DNA from: Saxidomus purpurata
Taxonomy: Eukaryota > Mollusca > Bivalvia > Venerida > Veneridae
DNA length: 64,000 nt
Reading direction: 5' to 3'
Assembly (NCBI GenBank): GCA_022818135.1
Contig: JAFMSR010000019.1
Span: 563,655-627,654 of the forward strand
A program made the position numbers and the translations under genes. Positions 10,146 to 22,869 of the stretch are shown in pieces. Position 1 is the first letter of the stretch. The number at the start of each line of letters is the position of its first letter. The notes under the pieces are model-generated. The model was given only the letters and a program-made list of their open reading frames with translations. It had not been told where the DNA came from and made no database searches.

Positions 10146-13100
10146 GAAAGAACGTAGTTCTGGTACATGTACAGTAAGGTAAACAATGACTAAAATACGG
10201 CTGGAACGGGCGTAATTTCCTACTTTTATTGAAATTCAGTTCAAAGATGTGTCTCTACTCTCGTTTTAAATAAGAAAGCTACTTAATCCGCAAAACTGTG
10301 CAAAGAGAAAATGTAATACTAGTATATGAGTCCCAGTTTTGAATCAATCCCGAGCAGGAGGTTGTGTGTCGCAATGTTTGACGTTGCTTTATTAAATTTT
10401 ACTTTTCACTAAGTGCGATCTTTAGAAACTATCATCATCTATATTTTGTATAATACATCAGACACCTGTGTCCCCGTTGTATCTTACATGGTATCTACAT
10501 GTGATATAAAATTATAAATTATATACCTATAAATCATACCCGAAATATCCCCACAATTATCAAATGATAAACCATATAACTCTTGTTTGATAAAGGTACC
10601 ATATGCAAGTCGTGCAATAGTAAAAGGTATCATTTGATATATGGTACCGTTTAGCACTGAGAAATAAGTTGCATTTTTGCTTGCACGAAATTTAATTTGA
10701 TTTAATTAATGCACCTTGATTTAAATTGCTCACAATCATTGTACCTTTGATAAATAATGCATGCTTAAGAAGCGCTGATAAGGTATAGAAGTCCATCACT
10801 TGTGCTGATTAAACACATACAATCTCAGCGTGTAGTTATTAACTGCTGGGAATGCAACACTTTCCTTCAGATTGGATAGAAAAGAAAAGAATGGTTGTAC
10901 ATGTATAATAATAATACACTAATATACTCGTACATGTAATAGTAGTATCTAAACTACTACAACTTCCACAGAACATAAAAAACGTACGTTCAACCTACTT
11001 ATCAGTTTATACTAAATTAAACCTTTCATCAGCTTATCATACAAAAACGGAGTCAGTTCAACACAAGACGAAACCGACACCATATAAATACGAGTGATAA
11101 ACGAACACTTTTTATTTGAAATTGATCCTAACGGCACATTTTTGACATTCTATGGTTTACTAACTACCCTAAACAGTCCAAGATATAAACAACTTTATAG
11201 TTCGACCCACTTTCTTTGCCAATGAGATCGCTCCATTTCCTTCAAAATTCGCAGATTTATTTCAATGATTTACTCTGCAGTTCGCTGTATGAGAAAGATT
11301 TAATTGTTTAATTGATACGATCTAATAAACTTCGCCCATTGTCTACACCAAAACTGCGCATGCGTCGTAGTGATGGGAGTAGGCAAAATTGGCAACACAC
11401 AAAAACAAGAGTGCAAAAGAAGTGCTTTGTTACTTTTATTTTTTTTTAATGTTTATAGTCACGGTCGACTGGGATTTGTCTCCCCGGGGTGAACTTGCCA
11501 AGGCCCAAGAATGACTCGTAATCATACTGGTACCTAACAAAATTTGAAAATCTATGGAGTTTTGATTTACCTGACTGCAATACCCAGTCAGTTTTGTCCA
11601 GAGATTATGATTATTTAGCAAAATTGTGAAAAAATGCCAGTATATATATAGCCAAAAGATAGGTGTGCTTGCTTGCAGACCAGACACGCGTTCCCAGCGT
11701 ACATTTGTGCTTGAACCACTTTGCCTCGTGGTTTCCTTTTTTGTTGTTATATCGCGGTAGAAGAGTTTTAGTAGTTTTTTTTTGCCCAGTTCAAAAGAGG
11801 AGAATTTTTTTTTAAAGACTGGCAGGTAATTAATGTATACTATAACATCCCAACTGACTCTTGGCAAAATGTTATACATAGAGAGTTTTAAAAACGAGTG
11901 TGAAAATTTATAAAAGAAAACTGTACAGTAATATTACTTTTGTTTAATGTTTTTGCGATGGTGAAAGGGACATACCCTACCCACATCTTGCAGGTTATAT
12001 GCTCGAAACATAGATTGTGTGTTTAATGAAGGTAAAATGATAAATAAATACAATTTCAAAGAAGAGCCTATATAGATAAATAATGCATCATTTTACAACA
12101 GTTAATCGAAATAGAGGCCTTCTGTAGTAAATCGCATCCACTAATTAACAGTACAACAACAACTCTACATGGATTTTTGAATGGTTTACGGTATTGCAAC
12201 ATACTTGAATCCGCTCATCCACGCCAAATTGAAAAGCAGTTTATCGGATTTGCCGCACGCAAAGTGCTTAAATGTTTTCGTACATGCGCCCGCTCCTTAG
12301 CAGGAAGCCAAAGTAAAACAGGATTGGGAAGTATAGAAAAAGTAAAAACATACAAATAACAATAGAAAATGATGACATTGGCTTCATTTTCACGAACATT
12401 TGGCATTTACCTATGCATTTTCTGTCTAAAATACGTGCATATCTTGAGAGTAATATAGTTATCTAGATCACATTTTTTGTATTTGCTCACTGAAAATCCA
12501 AAATTGTATGTCCAACTTCAATATGCAAACTATGGTGAACTAATGTTTTAAGCAGCCCAGTATGAGTACGTGTTGTGTTTGCATACATTTCTTCGCTCGC
12601 TCATATTTTGTTCAGAAGTAAAAAAAAAAATAGTGTTTTGTTTCGCTCGCCAAAACAAAAATCAGATGAATAAGTTTTCAATTTGGTGTGGTCTAAATTC
12701 GCTTACATGTTAAGATCAAAGCGGTACGCGTGGTAAAATGTACTCAATATTGTGTCTATTACACCTGTTGACAGTTGTATTGAAATGTTAAAGATCGAAC
12801 TAATTTCTTAAAACAACTTTATTTAAACTATAACCTATACATGAAGTGTTCCCCTTAAATAAATACTGCAAATGTAGGTCTTGTAAAAGGGTCTGATAAA
12901 CTTTTGCGTTTGAGTGATTTATCTTAATTTCATGAAGGCCATATCTCTACCTGTACGCTTATTGATTTTGGTAACCAATGGGAAGTAAAGATACATATAA
13001 CGTTTGATTTAACGAAGGGCTTGTTTCGTTTAGGTTTATTTAAATGAATGACTTAGAGAACACTTATTAAACAATATTGTAAGGGAACAAAATTTCTTAG

Positions 13101-13153
13101 CTATCTAGTGATGTGTTGTAATTCTTGCTAAAAAGACATTTAATTGTCGCAAC
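10146..13153. other. Intergenic DNA, one small palindrome
   Basis: An inverted pair (ATAACTC...GGTACCATATG against ATATGGTACC) lies at about 10560-10655. A 147-codon open frame at 11436-11879 on the minus strand has low-complexity composition and no family resemblance. I see no supported gene. The promoter of gene 1 should lie at the right end, but no motif stands out. Confidence 0.45.
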
Positions 13154-13503
13154 ATGGCAACCGGGGATGATTTATCTAGGACGCTAGAGGGCAGACATCA
13201 GTCGTTCTATGAATTTCCATGTTCGCTGTGTGAGGAGCAAGGAAAACACGTAGAGGCTACTAAATACTGCGAAGAATGTTTCGTGTACATTTGTGATAAC
13301 TGCATGAGAACAATACATAATAGGATTCCTTTAAACACGAGACACAAACTACTGGATCAAGGACAATTTTCTGTCGTAAGCCAGTACGCACTTAAGTCAT
13401 TCCCGACGAATCGCTGTTTAAAACATCAAGGAGAACTGGTGAATATATTATGTGGAAATCATGACATCGTATGCTGCAGTGTCTGTAAAGTTCTGGAACA
13501 TAG
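13154..13503 (+). CDS. B-box/coiled-coil protein, gene 1, exon 1 (two B-boxes)
   Basis: The ATG follows GCAAC and opens a TRIM-like protein without a RING. B-box 1 uses C23, C26, C39, C42, C47, C50 and H55. B-box 2 uses C88, H91, C100, H103, C108, C111 and H116. The donor GTAATT follows 13503 and splits a serine codon with the next exon, restoring H-S-T-C-N, the usual end of bivalve B-box 2. Coding exons are 13154-13503, 15221-15831, 16163-16267 and 17740-17777, and their phases agree throughout (1104 nt). Such proteins may act as ubiquitin-pathway adaptors or in innate immunity, which is family knowledge and not shown here. Gene 2 is a tandem paralogue with the same start, MAT-x-x-x-LSRTLEG. 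Confidence 0.85.
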
Positions 13504-13836
13504 GTAATTATTTGAAACATTGAAGCAGATTATATTATATTTACTGTCAAACATACTTCTCTAGTATGCATATATAAAGCAGGTAATTTACATTTTGTTT
13601 CTTCGTGAATGAAGTATGGCGACAGCATTTATGAAAAATCAAAGCTGAAACAAACAGACAAATGTTAGCATTTGACGGCAATTGATTTTAGTCTTTGTTC
13701 TATGAAACTTTCACCTTTTTTCTTGAGAACTATTTCGTTGAATGATAAAACTAGAGGTAATTTTCTTTCGATGGAGAAATATGAATTTTCAATTGTATCA
13801 TGATTAGTTAGACTATGTTATTGACGAATACGTATA

Positions 13837-14015
13837 CAGTCTAACTTGTTAACAAAGACCACTGTTTGGAAGCTACAAATGTGGTCTTTGTTTGCAGGTG
13901 GTCTTTATTCACAGGTGTGTTTACTATATATTAATAGTGCACGATGATCTCCCTGCTGGTTTTTATTCGCAGTGTGGTCTCTATTCGGAGGTGGTCTTTA
14001 ACACAGGTTTGACTG
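13837..14015. mobile_element. Tc1/mariner-like MITE, intron 1 of gene 1
   Basis: The 179 bp element starts TA-CAGTCTAACTTGT and ends with the inverted ACAGGTTTGACTG-TA, so it has short terminal inverted repeats and TA target duplications. The inside holds repeated GTGGTCTTT(A/G)TTC motifs. A related 174 bp element lies at 45943-46116. No coding sequence. The rest of this intron (to 15220) shows nothing further that I can support. Confidence 0.75.
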
Positions 14016-15220
14016 TATCTCTTTCACAGAAATTAAAAAAAACCCAGAATTTCAAAATTCACTGTGTTTGTCTGACCATAGGGCTGACCAGAGAGTTTTT
14101 CTGATGTTTTTGTAGAAACAAAATCATACGGCATATTCGTTTTTCCAATATATGATATTCATAAAGAACAATGTTCACTGTGTCAGTAATGTTTTTTTTT
14201 ACTTGAAAACGGAGGCACATGATGTAAATAAAGTTTAAAAGGATAAATTTGTAAGCTTTAGATTTTAATCACTCCGCCCCATCCTATCACTTTAAAATAT
14301 ATAAAAGGTAGCACTGCCTTTGTCGTGATGTCAGACCAAATTGCCTTCTCGTGCGTAAGATGGAAGACTAAGAGGTAATGACGACCTAATTTTTGGTAAA
14401 ATGATAGCGGTTTAGCCTTTTAACGTTTATGCGATAATTGATTTATCGGAAAGTAAAACATGACGTTTAGATATAATATAAATATATTTGAATGTCCCCC
14501 TCCACTCACACCTGATTGCACATATACATAAACCTTGAATGATTGGTTATCTTTTGTGGTGGAGTTCATATTGGTTGGCATATTAATAAAATGAATACAA
14601 CAAGTAGCTGTGTGAAAATGTCATTTATTTTTATTATATGACGAATATTAAAACTAGTCCGATATACTAAAATGACTAGATAAAAATTGTTAAACATCAA
14701 GAGTATCGAACAGTTGCTAAACACATAGGTAGACTGCATAATCCGCCACAAGCAATGTAATTGCGTACCAGCCCTCACCATATATTTTGGTATGCTGCAT
14801 TAGATATAGTTTAAGAAAAGTGAACATATTATACGCTTAATATTATTCAGAGAACCCTCCTTTTTAGTAAGATATTAGCACTGCACATGGATTATCGCGT
14901 TGCCTGCATTGTATACCGCTTGTAGAGTTAAAATGTTTTCGGTTTATATTAATACACTTAGACTTTGTCTGATGGTTCATTGATTAAACAGTTTGCGAAT
15001 CTGAATACATTATTTAGTAATGCGGCTATGACTGTTTAAATGTACAAGGGAACTAGATTTTAAACAAAGATAAGCATGGTAGATGCAAAAACATTGGTTA
15101 AACCGCATGTGAACAAAAACAGAAAAAAGACTAGTTTGAAATACTAGTCAATAAATAAGTAATAAATGATATGTGTTTGTTTGATAAGCGTTTCAAATAT
15201 TTAGAATTTTATGTTTTCAG

Positions 15221-15831
15221 TACTTGCAACAAAACCCAACATTTACCTGACGCTGCTAAAGGCATTAAAACAAGCACTGAATACCAATTAATGAGGAAGG
15301 AAACTCAGATTTTCCTTTCAGATCTGAAAAAATTGCTAGATGAAAAAACAGCAGACAGGTCTCGTGTTGAAAAGGAAATGCAAGACGTTAAACGAACCAT
15401 CAACGACTTCAGAAAGAAAGCAAACAAGTTCTTGGATGACTTGGAACTGAAAAGTCTCAACGAGTTGGCTTTGAAAAAGACATCAATCTTTAGTGGCTTG
15501 GAAAAAGACAGACAATTTCTCGATAAAACGAAGAAGGAAGCTGAAGATATCCTACAACGGCTTAATTCATTCAAGGGAGATAATGAATGCGAGTTGTTCT
15601 TTCAGGTTAAAACATGCAAATGTTTCATTGAAGAAAACACAGAAAGAGTCGAACATATGTCATCGACTGCACCCGAGTCGCTTGTCTTCAAAATAGATGC
15701 GAGTATTGAAAAGTACCTAAGGTCATTACATACCCTAGGAAGGTGTGTTGACATGCATTCTGTAACAGTGCAGTATTCAACAGCTGCGATTAGCACAAGC
15801 ACGAGATTAGCACAACTTCCAGATAGCAAAG
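15221..15831 (+). CDS. Gene 1, exon 2 (coiled coil)
   Basis: The exon follows ATGTTTTCAG and is 611 nt, exactly the length of gene 2 exon 2. It completes B-box 2, then reads LPDAAKGIKTSTEY and a long charged heptad-rich region (about residues 130-215) typical of the B-box/coiled-coil arrangement. The coiled coil is followed by a conserved block with CELFFQVKT and SLVFKID, shared with gene 2. The donor is AAAG/GTATCA. The coiled coil should allow dimerisation, as in TRIM proteins. Confidence 0.85.
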
Positions 15832-16162
15832 GTATCACATTCCAAACCTCTGACAAACTTTCCTTCCGGTCATTCTAACCGATCCAATAAATATAAAGCG
15901 CCATGGCTTAGAAAGCTTGACAAACACTGATGTGTACATGTATTTATAATTTAATGTCAGAAAATCGGTTTTGTATATTGGACGCTGATTATACACTGTC
16001 CTGTTCAAACTGTTTGACTACGTTTAGGAATTATCGCGTGCAAGCCAAGTGTTTCTGAACGAACTGCAGCGGTACTAACATGTACAACAAATAAGTTTGA
16101 ATTTTTGGGTAGCTTTATTTCAATGTTACATTTACCTGAAATTGTTTGTTTTAACATTTCAG

Positions 16163-16267
16163 TTGAAGCACCTCGTCGTAAAGATCAACCTACGAAGCCA
16201 ACGACAGACAACAAAATTGGAAAAAGTGAAGACAATTCAAGGTGGAATGATATACCCTCAGAGAAAG
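16163..16267 (+). CDS. Gene 1, exon 3 (basic linker)
   Basis: The exon follows ACATTTCAG and ends GAGAAAG/GTTATA. It encodes a polar linker starting VEAPRRKDQP. Gene 2 has the counterpart VAVPRRKGQT at 26274-26366, with the same splice phases. The region has no recognised fold and is probably disordered. Confidence 0.75.
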
Positions 16268-17739
16268 GTTATAATTACACTATATTATTTGTGCTCTGTA
16301 CGTATTTCTGTTGCTCTATGGTGTATACAGTTTTCTAGTTAAAATGTACGTTAGTGATTGATTTAATAATGCAGAAGGTCAATAATTATCGCACTGAAAA
16401 TATCTAATCGTTTTCCTTCATTGTCAGTTTCTCCCAAATGTAAAACTACATCAATCATAACCTTTTTTTTCTATGATTAATTGGGGATTTCAAAACAGTT
16501 GTGATATAGGATGGATTGAAATATGTAAATAAAAGATGATTTTCAAACATTGGTACAATTAATTTTATTATGAAGAATACTGGTATGTTTAGAAAAGGAA
16601 TAGTGGTATTTCTGGTTTTGTTTCCATTATTTCGATATTTAATAAGAGGTGATATTGTTTATGTGCAATATACTAATATGATAAAAGGCAGACAGACACA
16701 TAGACAATAAGAATGAGTCATGAGTTATTGCAACAATATAAATGGCGCTGCAATCACACATGTTCATGTTATTTTTTTCCAAATCTTTTATACATTTCTA
16801 CTTATACTGCTTGGTAAAAAAACATGAAATTTTCATTTGCAAAATAGAGAGTGTCATATTTCGATCTCATGTAAAAGAAGTCACGATTCAAGTAAAATAA
16901 TGTTGGTAAATCTATGTTTGCATATCAATATTAATACCCAGTTGCGGTACACATTCCAGAATACCCGTATTGCTAAGTACATCCAGATGTTTATATTAAT
17001 AACCAACTAATTTTTTACTGGTAAGTTCGGATGCGTCATCAGTACATTAGTTGCGCTTTTGATTTACTGAATGCTCAGCTACTAGTATGCCCTTGTAACT
17101 GAGTGGTAGCAAAGTCCTCTTAGTCGGTTTCAGCTTAATGTACTCATACTTCGTAAAATCCACGTAACTTAAGGAGGAAATTGAAATCATGCAAACTGAG
17201 ACGCTTGCAAAGCAATATTAACACCTTTAGTTAATTTACGGATGCCGGCAACATGTCTGTGCAGACAGGAAATAAGGATTATTTTGAAGACAATAAGTAA
17301 TTCATTAAATGAGTATCCGGAAACACATTTTTTTATTTTTTTCAGTGTGTAACGATAGCCTTCAGATTCATAGGCACAGATAATTGTTTCCCTATTAGTC
17401 AATTTTGTATGTCCGAGAAACTAAAAAAGCATGTAGTGTACAATTATTTATGTTTCTGATCCGAAAACGTTATGCCTATGTTAAGTCCGGATATGAAAAT
17501 AAAGTGTAATAAATAGTTAGTTCGAACATGTGACATCCCGTACAGGAAAGGAAGGCGTTATACACTGATCTATCGAGTTTCTGTATACAATCAACAACGA
17601 CTAAACGATGTTTGAAGGAGTGTTTTCTTTGCTAAAAGTCTCCAGTACATTGATAATTATGATTTAAATCGGATTCAGTACTACTACATTGTAGAAAGAT
17701 CATTTTCTTCTGTTTCATATATCAAATCGATTGCAAGAG

Positions 17740-17777
17740 TAGTACTTGTCGGTGCAAGAGTAGAGCACAACCTTTGG
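17740..17777 (+). CDS. Gene 1, exon 4 (first part of a MIB/HERC2-like domain)
   Basis: After GCAAGAG an exon of 38 nt reads VVLVGARVEHNLW and ends at the donor GTAATT. The frame matches the phase left by exon 3. Its LVGARV-x-H-N start matches the 44 nt exon 38431-38474 of gene 3, which opens a MIB/HERC2-like domain. I did not find the second half of the domain between here and gene 2. Either the last exon was lost or diverged, or the protein ends by reading through the donor to TAA at 17799-17801. Confidence 0.55.
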
Positions 17778-18576
17778 GTAATTAACACAACCTTTGTATA
17801 ATTAACACATTATCGTGTCCAAGCTAACAACTGTCTACATCGACAAAATTCAGGTTTCGAATTAAGTAGATTGGTCCGTTTTGTAAAGTTGCTCGACATT
17901 TACTTTAAAGATTGGCGTGATGTGCTAACACTTTCGTTGTTAAGTAAAATGTTATAATGATACACAGTATGAGCTTTTAAGTCTGGACAGAACACACGCA
18001 GAGTTTTGCAGAACATTATCTTTTCAAAACTGTGCATTCATCATATGATAATGCGATTACGCGTTTGTTCATGACAACTTTTGTTTAGTACTCTATTGAT
18101 TGCATCATGAGGCATACACTTATAAGATAACGTTGACACCACGTATTCCTGCCATTCCTTTGCATATAAATTATCTAATACAAAATAGGCTTTTAGTAGC
18201 CTACTTTTTCTCTATTAAGCGTTAATTAAGCGTTTGTAAACGATTTGTTTCTAACCTCATTAACAGCATGAGAAGGTGGAAGAGTATGCTCGCCATGTAT
18301 GTTGGATTTATGCCGACGTTATCCAGACGTCATTTGGAAAGTAAACAAAATGTTAATGCAAGAAAGTAATGTAATGGATTCCCAGTATTTTTCAAAAACA
18401 AAATAGTTGACATTCTGGTTATTTAAGGAAAAGCAGTATTCTTATTAATCAACATTTACACAGTTTGATTTTAAAACTTGTATAATGGTATTCGAGAGTT
18501 TTCTTTATTCTCACTATGATAACCATCATGTAACTGTACATATTTAGTTTATTACAGATACGCGTGAAATGTCGAA

Positions 18577-18607
<31 letters not shown>

Positions 18608-18714
18608 ATTATACTATACTATAAATTGCTTCATAGTTTGTATCGCACTGTGATTTAGTTGACAAGGGCGACAATAAAATAATTACAGCAGAAGTTGCCA
18701 GGTGAGCAAATACA
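17778..18714. other. No recognisable gene; AT microsatellite
   Basis: AT-rich DNA with an (AT)n tract at about 18577-18610. The position where the final exon of gene 1 would be expected holds no readable match to the GTV...WDxG exon. Confidence 0.4.
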
Positions 18715-18995
18715 AAACAAAATGAAAATGAAAGAGTACGAATAGCACAGTTATATGCGAGTTTGTATCAGTTTACCACAACAGGTTTATAAATTTAAAT
18801 AGTCAAAGTATGAAGAAAATACTTTAAAAGTACTAAAAGCACAAATCAATGTACGTAATAAATCACATGCAATGCATTCGACACGAGCCATCACATGACT
18901 AAATGCAGTATATCTAATTCACATGTATTTTCAAAAGTGTTGCGAAAAGTAAAGAGCAAACAAAGGTGATTTCTGAACGAGAAGAGTACAACTGA
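18715..18995. repeat. Third, diverged copy of a block from the segmental duplication
   Basis: Landmarks such as ATGAAAATGAAAGAGTACGAAT, GTTTGTATCAG, ACAAATCAA and AGTACAACTGACGTCA occur in the same order as at about 5465-5775 and 45300-45605. The block lies downstream of the B-box gene in each case, suggesting that all three loci descend from one ancestral gene unit. Confidence 0.65.
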
Positions 18996-21817
18996 CGTCA
19001 TAGTATTACGAGGAAGGACAACAAAACAAAGTGATTATTTGAATCAAACTTTAAAACAAATCAATCAATTACTCAGTATACATGTTGCATACTGAGAAGG
19101 GTTCGTAATGATTTAATGAATTCCCAACTATAATAGTTTAAAAAATGTTCGAAAGAAGGATTTCACATAGATTTATAATATGACAAATTATCTTATTTCG
19201 AATTTTGAATTCCGGAATAAGTCTGTCTGCTATCTATCGTCTATCATCTTGTCACCTAAAAATTTACATCAGTTATTAAAGAGGCATCAACTTCTGTGTA
19301 TACTTGTACATTCCGTAAGTAGCAAAGACACGCTGAACTATGTGTGATAGAATGATGCATATTGTACTGCATATATGTTATACTCTGGTGTTACATTGTT
19401 TGTATGATTCATTGTACAACTGGTATTAAACTCTATTTAAACAATGAAATCAACCGTTCAGATGTTTAAAACGATAAAGATAAATTGTAATATATTTTAA
19501 AACCATATCATTTTTATAAGTGTCTGTTGCTGCATATACGCGAATGGTAAAAAATATTCGAGCCGAGCTTTGTTGCATTGCAATGTATAAAGTGTCTTTG
19601 TGAAACACATTTAAAGGGACATATTTAAAGGGAATATTCACCAATAAATCGGATATATGATTACCTTGTGCAAAAGTTTTCCAAGGAAATGAAAGTTTGT
19701 TGATATAATTTGTCTTTGTGTAATTGTACAATTGTACAATTGATAAACCCCTTTCAGGCCGAACGGAATACCGTATACATTGTACTACTTCATTCAAACT
19801 TCTATTCAGTTTGTGCCGGAGAGGCTATCTCTTAGCTCTGACCATAATAATCTTACACGAATGCCAAGTTCATTTATCTGTTGATCACTTCATTACTTCA
19901 CTGTAAATGAGTTGATTTAATGGCACGAGACTCGCGATTTGATATTAATAATTGTAAAGCTAAAGGAAAGTAATATATAAATTAGTTTTATAATCGTAGA
20001 TCTGTAGGAAAATCATTGATTAATTAACTTTATAGTTTGCAAATCTAGTGGAAAGGAATTTATGAAATTACCAAGTTAGGAAATCATTCGAGATGAAATC
20101 CTCACAAATATCATCAAAAGTGCGATGCTGATTTCATAATTGTTTTCATCCTCCTTTGCCTCTAGTGCCTACTTTTCTAGAATAAGTCAATTTACAGTGA
20201 AGTAATGATTATGATATGCCAGCTTATTTATATAACTGCGTGTTCTTTCACCGATAAAAAAACTACTGAAGACGGGTGTGGTCCTAGTTTAGCAGTTCAG
20301 CTGCAGTTATATGATTCGGGAAACGTTTCAATAAATGTTGTATACACGTCTCGTGGTGGGGTTTCTTGTTCTAGCGAAATAGACGTTGATATTCATAATT
20401 TCCCCCTATATATTAGAATGATGCCTCCGTTATCGAGTGGTTAAGATCCTTGGCTTGTAATCTCACAACCTTTCACCGATCGAGAGCCATATATCGAGAG
20501 TTATAGCCCCGTTATCGACCATGGCCCTTTTATTTGCGAAATTGGCAATTTGAAAGAACAGTGGGAAGATTGTTTTTTTGCATGTATAAATGCACGTTTA
20601 ATACCCTACATGACAATTTAATAACTTTAAACTTTAAACCTGGTCGATTTTAATTTGTTCATTATAACAGTAAAATGTTAAACCCGGTATCGAAAGAGCA
20701 TTGTAAGGAAGCTCAAAAATGCGTTTTACATCGTTTATGCGACAGTTTACTGTATCTAGAGTCGTTATGTGCGTAGATTACTGTGACACGAAAGAGTAAA
20801 TGCAAATTTTGTAAATCCTCACATATCAATATTCCTATTTGTAGGTTGTCCGAAATGATATTATATTAAGCACATTCCAATAGTTAAAAGACGAGAATAT
20901 CAAAATATGCAAGATAATCGCGGAAGTTGGTTAAATCCCCATTTTTCTCAGCCTTTCCTCCTAGATCTATTGGACTAAACCTTGGGATAATTGTTTCTCA
21001 CATTGGTACATGTATTATGTTGAATTCATTAAGTAGAAACGTGACAATCATTTCAGAACAGGTGAACGAAAAGAAACACAAACAATTGTAAGTAACACAA
21101 ACACATGTGTAATTAATCGTTCATTTTACAAATGTACCTTACACGACTTTGGCAATAAGCAGTATGTAAGAAAGTTTTAATTGGTTATTTACTTTGCTAG
21201 GAAATAGAAACGAATCTTACAAAATAGGATAGTCAAAAACAGTTTAAATTTATCAAACAGTATTTAATAAAAAAAGGGTTTTGCAGACCATATAACTTAA
21301 ATCGAAAATAGTTTAAAGAGTATTAAACAACTCTTAACGTCTCTCCTAACACTATAATGGTTATTCCTAGGGGTGAAATATCTATAACTTTAAATATACT
21401 TCCGGTTTTCAAATCACTGAATGAAATTTCATAGTCAACGTCAGTTTAACATTTTCAAATCTGCATTCATGCATATTACCATTCTCAAACCGTCTTTATA
21501 TTTAACCTTTCAAATTGTAAAGTTTTATGAAATAGTTAGCAGTTTATAAATAAACAGGACATACAATCACGATATATCAAGTTACATGTTTATTGATCCG
21601 GGTATCTAGGCTAGCGATATTTGAGAAAAATAAAGTACAATAACGCTTAGTTTTGGTTACATCTTGTTTTGTGGTTTTACGACTAAGTATTAAACATCAG
21701 AAAATTATTTAGATTGTAGGAACATATAAAAGGAAATATAAATCAGAAAATAGCTTACTTAAAATTGTATGCACATTGTAAAGTTTTAACGAAGGGACGT
21801 TGCAAATCTATTACAAT
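18996..21817. other. Intergenic DNA between genes 1 and 2
   Basis: A 79-codon frame at 20205-20444 has no clear relative. A tRNA-like, SINE-like stretch (CGAGTGGTTAAGATCC, then CGATCGAGAG) lies at about 20426-20520 and is degenerate. The rest is AT-rich without supported genes. Gene 2's promoter must lie near the right end. Confidence 0.4.
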
Positions 21818-22164
21818 ATGGCGACCAGAAATAATTTATCTAGGACGTTAGAAGGTGGACATGAACCTTTCTATGACTTTCCGTGTTCTCTGTGTGGAGA
21901 TGAAGGAAGACATGTGGAATCTGCTCTTTACTGCGAAGAATGTTTGGTTTACATGTGTGACCCATGTGTTAAATCCCACAATCGGATTCCTTTGAATAGA
22001 AGACACACACTACTGGATCAAGGTCATTTCACCGCAGTGAGCCAGTCCGCAATAAAGTCTTTCCCGACAAAGCGATGTTCAAAACATTCCGGAGAACTCG
22101 TGAACATATTCTGTGGGAATCATGACATCGTCTGCTGCAGTGTCTGCAAGGCTCTGGATCACAG
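21818..22164 (+). CDS. B-box/coiled-coil protein, gene 2, exon 1 (two B-boxes)
   Basis: The start is taken at 21818 (MATRNNLSRTLEG), because it aligns with the start of gene 1. An in-frame ATG six codons upstream is possible but not shared. Two B-boxes follow with all zinc ligands kept: the first begins FPCSLC, the second RCSKHSGE, and the exon ends CKALDH plus two bases of a split serine codon, donor GTAATA. Exons 21818-22164, 25309-25919 and 26274-26366 are in consistent phase (1051 nt, one base left over), so at least one more exon is expected. Intron 1 is 3.1 kb and holds several repeats. No RING is present. The role is inferred from the family only. Confidence 0.85.
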
Positions 22165-22869
22165 GTAATATTTTGATAAAATTCAATACGTCCATGGACA
22201 TTATACAGCAAAATATGCTCGTTAACTGAACAAACAAAAAGTTCGATATAAATAAGATGATAAGCGCTTAATTATCGTTCAATTTTTTTTTTTTTGTGAT
22301 ATTATTTTATATTGCCCCGTTCACTTTGCCTTAAAGTTTTCTACGGTACTGCACGTTGGCAAGGAATGATACTGAACGTTGACAAAGGAGGGACGGAGGG
22401 CGTTCCTTGCAATCTGCTGTACGGACTATTTTATTCGTTCTAAAGAGGTCTATATGTGGAAGATTGACACAATGTACAAAATGTATCTGCTCTTTTGATT
22501 TTTAAATTAATTATATTGATATATTTTATAAAAACTGTTGTGACGGGAACAAACTAAAACATTAAAGGTCCATGGTTCAAGGTTTAGTGCTAGCAACCTT
22601 TACGTTTTTTTTATATAACTATTTGGGGAAAATAACACTATAGTTTTCCTATTGTTACTCCCTCCGTTACACATTAGGAACTTATCGAAGCGTAAAATAT
22701 TAATTTGAGCGAATTTTCATTCCTAGGAGGAAGATAAGCCGACTATTTTATCACACGTTATAGATACATGTATGAACACTATGACATTGACGATTTTATC
22801 ATACATGTAAATTATCAATGAAAAAGAGGCACATAAGTGCGCTCTACTGAACTGTTTTGATAAAATGTT

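Noticed and set aside
9308..10186. 292-codon open frame on the minus strand and a 118-codon frame on the plus strand (9579-9935)
   Set aside because: Both are held open by the GT/CA microsatellite and run through SINE sequence; the protein is Thr/His repeat and low complexity.
11436..11879. 147-codon minus-strand frame
   Set aside because: No family resemblance, no paralogue, poly-lysine ends from A/T runs; not supported as a gene.
17089..17160. tRNA-like CTTGTAACTGAGTGGTAGCAAAG
   Set aside because: Only a box A-like motif is present; no box B at the right distance.
20205..20444. 79-codon frame with GNVSINV that loosely recalls the MIB/HERC2 strand pattern, a candidate missing exon of gene 1
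   Set aside because: It lacks the W-D-x-G and Y-D-[LV] positions and a clear acceptor, and its end runs into a tRNA-like repeat.
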